Shown piece by piece: positions 1 to 5,342 of a stretch of DNA of 6,250 nt (positions are counted from its first letter, which is position 1; each line of letters begins with the position of its first letter). The position numbers and the translations under genes are program-made. The notes below the pieces were generated by a model that did no database searches, had not been told where the DNA came from, and was given only the letters and a program-made list of their open reading frames with translations. Source of the stretch: Euryarchaeota archaeon UBA250 (GTDB lineage Archaea > Thermoplasmatota > Poseidoniia > Poseidoniales > Thalassarchaeaceae); the NCBI GenBank assembly GCA_002504845.1, contig DATW01000042.1, positions 11,390 to 17,639 on the forward strand. Direction: 5' to 3'.

Positions 1-1079
1 GCCGGGAAATCAGTAGTGTATCCGTACCCCCCAAGAACCTGGACAGCCCTCTCAGCAACCCACATGGCGGTATCCCCGGCTAACAGCTTGGCCATCGAGG
101 CCTCAGTGGTATGCCTGGGCCCTCCTGCATGGTAGTGTTGCTGTTTCGCCCATGATGCTTTGTAGACGACCAACCTCGCAGCTGAAATCTTAGTCGCCAT
201 GTCTGCAAGATAATTCCCAATGGATTGGTGCCTCGATATCGGTTTCCCAAATGTCGTTCTCTGTTGAGCGTAATCCAATGCAGTTTCGTATGCCCCCTGC
301 GCAATTCCGAGGGCCTGTGCAGCGATTCCTATCCTGGAGTTATCCAACGCGTTCATAGCGATGGGAAAACCCTCTCCTGCACCTCTGAGTACATTTCCAA
401 CAGGCACCTTGCAGTCCTTCAAAATCAAAGAGCAGGTATCGGAGGACCTGATACCCAGCTTATCTTCCTTCTTCCCGACAGAGAATCCGTCGAAACCCTT
501 CTCCACTATGAAGGCCGTAGTGCCGCCATGGTTTCGAGATCCATATTCTGGATGACCGACATCCTTCGCGAATAGGACATATATCCCCGCACTACTTCCA
601 TTAGTCACCCACATTTTTTCTCCATTCAATACGTAATGGGTCTCATCCTCGCTCAACTTCGCAGTGCAACTCATTGCAGCAGCATCGGTACCCGAACCAG
701 CCTCTGAGAGAGAGTAGGCCCCGATCTCGCCTGCTGCCAAGCGAGGTAGATATTTCGATTTCTGATCTTCATTACCGTGAATCGATATTGTAGCAGCGCA
801 CAGACCGACGTGCACACAAAACATGACTGAGAAAGAGGCATCCACTCTTGCAAGCTCTTCCACAACTATTGCCTCCGAGATATCATCGATAGGATTGCCC
901 CCGTACTCCTCAGAGATAGTCATGGATTGTAGCCCAAGCTGGCAGAAGGATTCCCATTCATCGAGTGGCGGACGCTGTTCTTTGTCCCGCAATGCAGCAG
1001 TTGGCGCAAGAACCTCCTCCGCGAAATCTCTAACCATCTGTCTGATCATGGCTTGCTCGTCTGTCTCTTGGAAATCCAT
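1..1079 (-). CDS. acyl-CoA dehydrogenase (FAD), 3' end cut by window edge
   Basis: Flavin-dependent enzyme expected to oxidise an acyl-CoA thioester to the trans-2-enoyl-CoA and pass electrons to ETF, in fatty-acid or branched-chain amino-acid breakdown. I translated 359 uninterrupted codons from the ATG at 1079; the usual length is about 380, so only a short C-terminus is missing. Visible parts are an N-terminal helical domain (about residues 1-115), the first family signature (YSLSEAGSGTD, 122-132), the FAD/substrate stretch KMWVTNG (155-161), QALGIAQGAYE in the C-terminal helical domain (255-265), the TFGKPI motif (276-281) and the second signature QVLGGYGYTTDFP (347-359). Residues 246-249 read DNSR, without the Glu that isovaleryl-CoA-type enzymes carry there, so the catalytic Glu is expected just past the edge. 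Substrate chain length cannot be read from sequence alone. The gene is divergent from the H-like gene. Confidence 0.93.
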   Translation of the reverse strand, partial: MDFQETDEQAMIRQMVRDFAEEVLAPTAALRDKEQRPPLDEWESFCQLGLQSMTISEEYGGNPIDDISEAIVVEELARVDASFSVMFCVHVGLCAATISIHGNEDQKSKYLPRLAAGEIGAYSLSEAGSGTDAAAMSCTAKLSEDETHYVLNGEKMWVTNGSSAGIYVLFAKDVGHPEYGSRNHGGTTAFIVEKGFDGFSVGKKEDKLGIRSSDTCSLILKDCKVPVGNVLRGAGEGFPIAMNALDNSRIGIAAQALGIAQGAYETALDYAQQRTTFGKPISRHQSIGNYLADMATKISAARLVVYKASWAKQQHYHAGGPRHTTEASMAKLLAGDTAMWVAERAVQVLGGYGYTTDFP

Positions 1080-1142
1080 ATCCGCCCCAACTCCAAGAGT
1101 AAGCCTAGGGTTGTTAATCCATCGTATTGGTGATGATACACA

Positions 1143-1150
1143 ATATACGG
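1143..1150. promoter_or_regulatory. TATA-like word in the divergent spacer
   Basis: The AT-rich word ATATACGG lies between the acyl-CoA dehydrogenase (minus) and the H-like gene (plus). On the plus strand its centre is about 29 bases before the ATG at 1175, the archaeal TATA-to-start spacing for a leaderless or nearly leaderless message. On the minus strand the reverse reading (GTATAT) would put a transcript start near 1119, leaving a leader of about 40 bases for the dehydrogenase. The same 8-mer occurs in the next divergent spacer at 2941. The assignment rests on position and composition only. Confidence 0.35.
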
Positions 1151-1174
1151 AAGAGTCGAATAATTCAAGTTAAG

Positions 1175-1699
1175 ATGGTTCGGCCCGCGAGTCGGATTGA
1201 CATGGCCAGTGACGATGACATCGAGTTCAGTGTTGCGGAAGATAGGAGATATACGAAGGAGCACCTATGGCTCCAAGTTATCGATAGAGAAGAGGATGAA
1301 GACGGTAATGTGCAGACGTCCGTCAAAGTTGGAGTAAGCGAGTACGTCGCTGCGGTGTGGGGTGAATTCATTCGTGTCACCCTGCCAAATCTACAGGAGC
1401 TAGAGGGCTTCGATGATCCGTCGGATAAACCATCTGAGAAGAAATCCTCTTTCGAAGGCGAGTTGTCTGCTGAAGACATACTCGTCACATTGAGAACAAG
1501 TGATGACGTAGTTCTCGTAGACAGCCCCTTTCCTTGTGGCATTTTGGAATTGAATGGCGAAGTCGAAGACTCGCCAGACATGGTCAACACGGAAGCATAT
1601 GGAGATGGCTGGCTGATGATTGTCAGACCTCACGACTATGATGAAGATCATTTCTTGTCCCCCGAGGAATATATTGAATTCCTCGCTGAAGGGCTCTGA
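1175..1699 (+). CDS. glycine cleavage H-like (lipoyl-domain fold) protein lacking the lipoyl lysine
   Basis: 174 residues. The order of segments matches GcvH: RRYTKEHLWL (24-33, like YTKEHEW), KVGVSEYVAAVWGEFIRVTLP (51-71 region), then SPFPCGILELNG (117-128, like APVSGEVVEVN), EDSPDMVN (131-138, like EDNPELVN) and AYGDGWLMIVRP (141-152). In true H proteins the lipoylated Lys lies eight residues before the conserved Pro. Here that position is Asp110, and residues 101-120 contain no lysine, so this protein should not carry lipoate in the normal way. An acidic insert (about 78-100) replaces the short loop before the lipoyl hairpin, and a tail of about 22 residues follows. Start: ATG 1175 was chosen for the TATA-like word about 29 bases upstream; ATG 1202 and ATG 1133 are in frame and possible. 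No glycine-cleavage P or T gene is nearby. The fold assignment is fairly firm; the function is unknown. Confidence 0.8.
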   Translation: MVRPASRIDMASDDDIEFSVAEDRRYTKEHLWLQVIDREEDEDGNVQTSVKVGVSEYVAAVWGEFIRVTLPNLQELEGFDDPSDKPSEKKSSFEGELSAEDILVTLRTSDDVVLVDSPFPCGILELNGEVEDSPDMVNTEAYGDGWLMIVRPHDYDEDHFLSPEEYIEFLAEGL

Positions 1700-1702
1700 T
1701 CA
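1697..1702. other. abutting stop codons of convergent genes in a TGATCA palindrome
   Basis: The hexamer TGATCA holds the plus-strand TGA of the H-like gene (1697-1699) and, on the minus strand, the TGA of the tRNA nucleotidyltransferase (1702-1700). The two genes meet with no spacer. No stem-loop or T-run terminator lies between them, so each transcript probably extends into the other gene as antisense RNA. Confidence 0.9.
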
Positions 1703-2932
1703 AGGCCAAGTCATCTTTGGCCATGACGAGGGATCCTCGTTTTCCCAGTCTATTTCTGAAATGAGGCCGAGGACCTCGCTACTATTCGATAGCCCTCTTT
1801 CAATTTGCATTCTGTGAAGGAAATCTTTGAGCCTGCCAAGTCTTACTCCGGGTTCAAGGCGTGTCTCTTCTCCAAGAACACGACCGTCGATAAGGGCACG
1901 ACCCTCATTCGCTGGTCGTTCCACAGCATCGACATATTCTCGCCTGTCGTGCCCGATAACTTCCAGATAATCTAGCACATCTTCTTTTTGAGAGAGGTTG
2001 ATTGCAGCATGAAATCTTCTCACTTCTTCAATACTGATTAGGGATGTCTCAGGCTCGATATCCATCAGGAGTTCGAGAGATTGAACCTCAGCATTCGTCG
2101 CCTTAAGCCCCTCCCGAGCTCGTAACGCCGCTTCTTCTTTCGGAATACCCCCATTTGAGAACATGACCGCCAAGTCTACTGCTAGTTTTCCCGTAGGCAA
2201 ATAATTTTCTGGCGGACACGACCCAGGGAGAATTTTCTGAAGGGCTCCTTGTTCAGCCATTATCGAAATAGACCGACTTGAACCAGGCAATTCCAGCATC
2301 CTTCTGAACTCCATACCGATCCTCTCGGCAGATACCGAATCTAGCATCTGTAGGCTATTGCCCAGACTGGCCTTCGTCCCATCTTCAATTTCCCATCCAT
2401 CTGAAACGGCAACAAATCGATACGCTCTTAGAATCCTTAAACCATCTTCTGAAAAACGATCAGAAGCAGACCCCACCGATCTAATTATCTTAGAATTCAA
2501 ATCTGAAAGACCCCCAAACGGATCAATAAAATCCCCGCCGGGATAAGACATCGCCATGGCATTGACTGTAAAGTCGCGTCTCGATAGATCTTCCATGATG
2601 TCAGTCCCAAAATTAACGACATCAGGACGTCGACCATCGCTGTACTCTGCTTCAGTCCTGAGAGTGGTCACCTCCCATTCAGAATCAGATCCTGGAATCC
2701 TCACCACTACTGTGCCGTATCTCGCCCCATGTGTTAGGGAATTTGGAAAAATTTTGACTATGTCCTCGGGAGTAAGTTCTGTTGTTATGTCCAAATCTCG
2801 TTGACCTTCTTTGATCAGGCCGTCCCTTATCCACCCGCCTACAATCCAAGTTCTGCCCTTAGAAGCCAATTTTTCAAGTACTTCTGAATCATTTTCGCTG
2901 AGATCGCTCAGCAGGGTCGGGCGGCCTCTCAC
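1700..2932 (-). CDS. cca: class II CCA-adding tRNA nucleotidyltransferase (bacterial/eukaryotic type)
   Basis: Adds or repairs the 3'-CCA of tRNAs from CTP and ATP without a nucleic-acid template. The 410 residues carry the class II motifs in order: nucleotidyltransferase motif GGWIRD (32-37) with metal-binding Asp46 and Asp48 in RDLDI; the flexible-loop region ending in RRPDVVNF (101-108); RRDFTVNAMA for ribose/nucleotide selection (118-127); the base-reading EDxxR as EDGLRILRAYRF (162-173); and SAERIGMEFRRML (201-213). The C-terminal half has PGVRLGRLKDFL (361-372), like the bacterial PGPxLGxxL segment. Length is normal for the family. The start is GTG at 2932, with an ATAAAA word about 25 bases upstream that suggests a leaderless message. 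Archaeal CCA enzymes are usually class I, which are unrelated outside the catalytic core, so this gene looks acquired from bacteria. A CC-only, A-only or poly(A) activity cannot be excluded from sequence. Confidence 0.92.
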   Translation of the reverse strand: MRGRPTLLSDLSENDSEVLEKLASKGRTWIVGGWIRDGLIKEGQRDLDITTELTPEDIVKIFPNSLTHGARYGTVVVRIPGSDSEWEVTTLRTEAEYSDGRRPDVVNFGTDIMEDLSRRDFTVNAMAMSYPGGDFIDPFGGLSDLNSKIIRSVGSASDRFSEDGLRILRAYRFVAVSDGWEIEDGTKASLGNSLQMLDSVSAERIGMEFRRMLELPGSSRSISIMAEQGALQKILPGSCPPENYLPTGKLAVDLAVMFSNGGIPKEEAALRAREGLKATNAEVQSLELLMDIEPETSLISIEEVRRFHAAINLSQKEDVLDYLEVIGHDRREYVDAVERPANEGRALIDGRVLGEETRLEPGVRLGRLKDFLHRMQIERGLSNSSEVLGLISEIDWENEDPSSWPKMTWP

Positions 2933-2940
2933 AATTTGGC

Positions 2941-2948
2941 ATATACGG
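2941..2948 (+). promoter_or_regulatory. TATA-like word before the SerK-like gene
   Basis: ATATACGG in the 56-bp spacer between the divergent nucleotidyltransferase and SerK-like genes. Its centre is about 45 bases before the GTG at 2989, which would give a transcript start near 2968-2970 and a leader of about 20 bases. The identical 8-mer is found at 1143. Confidence 0.3.
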
Positions 2949-2954
2949 CCTGCG

Positions 2955-2960
2955 TTTTAT
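2955..2960 (-). promoter_or_regulatory. TATA-like word before the tRNA nucleotidyltransferase
   Basis: On the minus strand this reads ATAAAA, centred about 25-26 bases before the GTG start at 2932. That spacing is expected for an archaeal leaderless transcript beginning at or beside the start codon. No ribosome binding site is visible before the GTG, which agrees with leaderless translation. Confidence 0.33.
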
Positions 2961-2988
2961 CGTGCCGTTGAGACAGGGCTAAACGAGA

Positions 2989-3414
2989 GTGCTATGCATT
3001 CGGGCTGTGGAGGTCCAACTCGTACCGCTCGAGATCCTAAGGCCGCATGAGCAGGTCATCATAAAAAAGGTAGATCAGCTTGAGCGTATGACGGCCCGGT
3101 GGAATGCGTACACTAAGCCGTTACTTGTTGACAAGGCAAGTGGAACAATACTTGATGGGCACCATCGCTATGAGATAGCAAAGAGAATGGGTCTGCTATG
3201 TCTCCCTTGTGTGCTTGTTGACTATATTTCAGACGATTCGATCACTATCATCCCATGGCCCAGCAGTGGCCGGATCGAGATATCTAAGGCGGATGTCTTG
3301 GAAGCAGCGTCTTCAGGGGAACTACTTCCTCCGAAGACAAGTAGGCACTTGCTATCGGACGATCTCCCCCCCATCTCCGTCCCCCTCTCGAGACTTCTAC
3401 TTCCCGCCATCTGA
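2989..3414 (+). CDS. short ParB/Srx-fold protein, SerK-like (possible free serine kinase)
   Basis: 141 residues, all within one ParB/sulfiredoxin-like unit. Visible motifs are RPHEQ (18-22), PLLVD (44-48), DGHHRYEIAKRMG (56-68) and, near the C-terminus, SGELLPPKTSRHLL (109-122). The PHEQ, DGHHR and PKTxRH trio, with a closing stretch like IxVxLxxL, is the pattern I recall for archaeal SerK, the ADP-dependent kinase that makes O-phosphoserine from free serine for cysteine synthesis; in SerK the Glu of PHEQ is the proposed catalytic base. Archaeal SerK is about 240 residues; this protein lacks most of the middle segment, running from the core almost directly to PKTSRH. It has no helix-turn-helix or DNA-binding domain as in true ParB. 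Start: GTG 2989 (GTG 3007 is possible); the first in-frame ATG falls inside the domain. Its end overlaps the convergent HEAT gene by 18 bp. Kinase activity is an inference. Confidence 0.75.
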   Translation: MLCIRAVEVQLVPLEILRPHEQVIIKKVDQLERMTARWNAYTKPLLVDKASGTILDGHHRYEIAKRMGLLCLPCVLVDYISDDSITIIPWPSSGRIEISKADVLEAASSGELLPPKTSRHLLSDDLPPISVPLSRLLLPAI

Positions 3415-4413
3415 TCTGGCCGCCTCAACAACAAGCGCGGATATCGCCATTGCAAGCTCACTCTCAGCCGGAGCATCCACTGAATCAAGCGCTCCGATAA
3501 AATCGGACGATGGACTTCTGCCGATTCTATCAAGCACCAGTCTAGAGCGGGTTGCTTCGGATCTTTTTTGATCCATGATGCCTTTTATACAAGCGGCTTC
3601 GATGTAGACCCCCTTCCCTCGTCGAAGAATCCTCTCTAGCAGGGGGTCGGAGACAATTTCTACAACTGAATCCACGGTATCCGAATTTTCTACCCAGGAA
3701 CTTTCCCTAAATCCCGCAGTCAGAATTGTAACAACTTCAGGTGCCGATGATCTCAGAAAATCTCGTATCCAGGGCGTTTTTAGTGCAGAAGACGCAGAGT
3801 CGGAGATTTCTCTAGATGCATCTTCGACGCTACCAGATACCTCCTCAAGGAGATCTTCTGGCAATTCCGGATAGAGGTCTTCATCCTTGTTACTTGACAA
3901 TCTCTTGATCAGTGCCCTACGAACTGCGGACGAAGAATCAGATGCTATGATTTGCACATCTTCTTCACTGAATTTTCCTGAATCAATAAGCTCCGAAGCC
4001 GACAATCTCCTAACTGCACGATCCTCATTCTTGAGCCCCTCACGAGCCGCCGTTGAATCATAGCGAATCAGACTCGACCACGCAGCCAATCTGATCTTCG
4101 CATCATCATCGTCGCACAGCCCCCTCAACATTTTGCCGGGGGATGACGTTCGTGGCGCGATTCTCGCTGCGAGGAGTCTACGTTCGTTGTTTTCACTTGA
4201 AGCCAGAGATTCCGCAACACGGGGGTCACTTCCATCATACCAGCGTTCAACTGCAAGTAAAGCCCGTTTGACAAACCACTCGTCATCATCCTCGAGAAAA
4301 GGAAGGAAATGTGGCATTGCAGATGGATCACCATCTTCGAAGAGCTTTCTAACAGCCCTCCTTCTTTGACGAACATCCTTGTCTCTGAGGCGTGCCACCT
4401 CCTTCGTCAGCAT
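3397..4413 (-). CDS. HEAT-repeat protein of unknown function
   Basis: 338 residues from ATG 4413. The N-terminal half is a run of about six helical repeats of roughly 30 residues (about 10-40, 41-70, 71-98, 99-127, 128-156 and 157 onward). They recur with an acidic turn followed by an arginine and small-residue helix, as in DDDDAKIRLAAW, NEDRAVRRLSA and SDSSSAVRRALIKRL. This is the HEAT/PBS-lyase pattern, which builds solenoid scaffolds for protein binding. The second half (about 180-338) is acidic and serine-rich, with less regular helices. No signal peptide, membrane segment or catalytic motif is seen, so it is probably a cytosolic scaffold; the partner is unknown. The frame stays open upstream to a TTG at 4455, but the ATG is preferred because the 14 extra residues (rich in Gly and Pro) do not look like repeat. 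The 3' end overlaps the SerK-like gene on the other strand. Confidence 0.8.
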   Translation of the reverse strand: MLTKEVARLRDKDVRQRRRAVRKLFEDGDPSAMPHFLPFLEDDDEWFVKRALLAVERWYDGSDPRVAESLASSENNERRLLAARIAPRTSSPGKMLRGLCDDDDAKIRLAAWSSLIRYDSTAAREGLKNEDRAVRRLSASELIDSGKFSEEDVQIIASDSSSAVRRALIKRLSSNKDEDLYPELPEDLLEEVSGSVEDASREISDSASSALKTPWIRDFLRSSAPEVVTILTAGFRESSWVENSDTVDSVVEIVSDPLLERILRRGKGVYIEAACIKGIMDQKRSEATRSRLVLDRIGRSPSSDFIGALDSVDAPAESELAMAISALVVEAARSDGGK

Positions 4414-4435
4414 GTAACTCGGATACAGAGGTCCC

Positions 4436-4470
4436 GCTTGAACCCCCGCAAACAACCGTGTTGTTCAAGC
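4436..4470. repeat. 8-bp perfect inverted repeat in the HEAT/tRNA spacer
   Basis: GCTTGAAC at 4436-4443 is matched by its exact reverse complement GTTCAAGC at 4463-4470, 19 bases apart. A second inverted pair, AACAAC (4451-4456) and GTTGTT (4460-4465), sits inside and partly overlaps the right arm, so two alternative hairpins are possible. The element lies upstream of the HEAT ATG, beside the TATA-like CATATG, and could be an operator or a leader hairpin. An 8-bp match at this spacing can occur by chance in a window this size. Confidence 0.35.
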
Positions 4471-4476
4471 CATATG
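4471..4476. promoter_or_regulatory. TATA-like CATATG before tRNA-Val
   Basis: The palindromic hexamer CATATG ends 17 bases before the first base of the tRNA on the plus strand, close to an archaeal TATA distance for a transcript that starts at or just inside the mature 5' end region. It reads the same on the minus strand and could also serve the HEAT gene, giving a leader of about 35 bases to the ATG at 4413. It is a weak match to a full TATA box. Confidence 0.28.
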
Positions 4477-4493
4477 CGCACAGCGGATGGACA

Positions 4494-4569
4494 GGGTCCG
4501 TGGTCTAGGGGTTATGACGTCGCTCTTACAAAGCGAAGATCGCAGGTTCAATTCCTGCCGGACCCACCA
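4494..4569 (+). tRNA. tRNA-Val (anticodon UAC), CCA encoded
   Basis: A complete cloverleaf can be drawn. The acceptor stem GGGTCCG (4494-4500) pairs fully with CGGACCC (4559-4565). The D arm is GTC/GAC with a T-T mismatch at the inner end. The anticodon stem TCGCT/AGCGA (4520-4524 and 4532-4536) holds the loop CTTACAA, which gives anticodon TAC. The variable loop has five bases (AGATC), and the T arm GCAGG/CCTGC encloses TTCAATT. The discriminator is A4566, as usual for valine, followed by encoded CCA at 4567-4569. No intron is present. The tRNA decodes GUA and possibly other valine codons by wobble. It lies 35 bases upstream of cinA on the same strand and may share a transcript with it. Confidence 0.96.
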
Positions 4570-4575
4570 TCAATG

Positions 4576-4581
4576 CAAATA
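4576..4581 (+). promoter_or_regulatory. possible weak TATA-like word before cinA
   Basis: CAAATA is centred about 26 bases before the cinA ATG at 4605, the distance expected for a leaderless message. It is the only AT-rich word in the 35-base gap after the tRNA. The alternative is read-through from the tRNA promoter, with AGGG at 4595-4598 serving as a weak ribosome binding site. Confidence 0.22.
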
Positions 4582-4604
4582 GGGTAGACGCTTCAGGGAA
4601 CCAC

Positions 4605-5273
4605 ATGGTCGAGGAGATTGCAGGCCTAGCCTCGAGGATCGGGAGACGGTTAAAGAAGAGGCAATGGACCATTTCTGTGGCTGAATCTTGCACTGGCGGC
4701 CTCATAAGTTCGACATTCACGGATATCTCGGGAAGTTCCGAGTGGTTCAAGCAGGGTTGGGTTGTTTATTCCAATTCTTCAAAGATATCAGAGGTAGATG
4801 TCTCTCCTTCTTCTTTTGATGAAGGCGGAGTCGGCGCAGTCTCCCATCAAGTAGCGCTGCAGATGGCGCACGGCGCACGTCACCACTCGGGAGCCGACAT
4901 CAGTCTGTCAATAACGGGGATTGCAGGTCCAACAGGAGGCACAGAGTCGAAGGAAGTAGGCTTGGTATACGTCGCAGTCACGACTGCGGATGGAAGATAC
5001 ATTGTACGGAGGAACGATTTTGGTACCAACGACCGAATTGAGAATAAGCGTTCATTCGTTCAGTTTGCTATGCGTATGGTCCTAGAGATTCTGGATCATA
5101 GCGACGATCTCGACGATAGGAGGCGTAGGGCTGAAGAACGTCGAATTTCGAATGATGAGAGGGCTGACCAGGCTGTGGATGAGTGGGACGGAGCATCTGG
5201 CTGGGCCCCACAGGGGGCAAGTAGGGCTGAACCCTCGTCAGTTGATTTCGCCTCAGAAACACATTGGGATTGA
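4605..5273 (+). CDS. pncC: CinA C-terminal-domain protein, nicotinamide-nucleotide (NMN) amidohydrolase
   Basis: Expected to deamidate NMN to nicotinate mononucleotide plus ammonia in the pyridine-nucleotide cycle, returning NMN from NAD consumption (for example by DNA ligase in bacteria) to NAD synthesis. Residues 1-163 form a complete CinA domain: AESCTGG (26-32) with the catalytic Ser28, YSNSSK (55-60) with Tyr55 and Lys60, AVSHQVALQMAHGAR (78-92), and SITGIAGPTGG (102-112) followed by KEVGLVYVAV (116-125). The N-terminal molybdopterin-binding-like domain of full CinA is absent, so this is the stand-alone PncC form. A tail of about 59 residues (164-222) follows; it is very charged and Arg/Asp/Glu-rich (DDRRRRAEERR at 170-180), then low in complexity, and is not part of the known fold. 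ATG 4605 starts directly before the domain. The gene lies between tRNA-Val and the polymerase D small subunit, on the same strand as both. Confidence 0.92.
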   Translation: MVEEIAGLASRIGRRLKKRQWTISVAESCTGGLISSTFTDISGSSEWFKQGWVVYSNSSKISEVDVSPSSFDEGGVGAVSHQVALQMAHGARHHSGADISLSITGIAGPTGGTESKEVGLVYVAVTTADGRYIVRRNDFGTNDRIENKRSFVQFAMRMVLEILDHSDDLDDRRRRAEERRISNDERADQAVDEWDGASGWAPQGASRAEPSSVDFASETHWD

Positions 5274-5297
5274 TATTGGGTACTCAATGTCCAATAT
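5273..5297. repeat. AT-rich 7-bp inverted repeat at the cinA stop
   Basis: ATATTGG (5273-5279) begins on the last base of the cinA stop codon and is matched by CCAATAT (5291-5297), 11 bases apart. The right arm overlaps AATATTT (5293-5299), the best TATA-like word for the downstream polymerase gene: the expected transcript start is near 5320, about 20 bases before the GTG at 5343. The element could be a weak hairpin at the end of cinA or an operator on the polD promoter. No T-run follows. Confidence 0.35.
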
Positions 5298-5342
5298 TTG
5301 CTCCCGATACCATGATGAGCATCCTTCTAACTTCCCGCCCCT

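Noticed and set aside
823..1173. Plus-strand open frame of 116 codons opposite the acyl-CoA dehydrogenase
   Set aside because: It is the antisense of a strongly conserved enzyme and its translation has no recognisable motif; the minus frame explains the sequence.
1127..1174. TTG 1127 or ATG 1133 as start of the H-like gene
   Set aside because: The added residues resemble no H-protein sequence and would start before the likely transcript start set by the TATA-like word at 1143.
1165..1590. Minus-strand open frame of 141 codons, Ser/Thr-rich
   Set aside because: It is antisense to the H-like gene, whose conserved motifs account for this region; the Ser richness reflects acidic codons read backwards.
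3366..3372. Run of seven C as a possible frameshift in the SerK-like gene
   Set aside because: The frame continues through the run into residues that match the end of SerK-type proteins, so the run is read correctly as part of Leu-Pro-Pro.
2989..3414. Chromosome-partition ParB
   Set aside because: Only the ParB/Srx fold is present, with no helix-turn-helix, no dimer domain and no parA neighbour; the PKTSRH tail points to the SerK-like branch.
4414..4455. TTG-started 14-residue extension of the HEAT protein
   Set aside because: TTG is rare as a start, and the Gly/Pro-containing extension lies in the spacer that holds the inverted repeats; ATG 4413 directly precedes the first repeat.
4309..4587. 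Plus-strand open frame running through the tRNA
   Set aside because: It crosses the start of the HEAT gene and the full tRNA-Val cloverleaf; no protein features.
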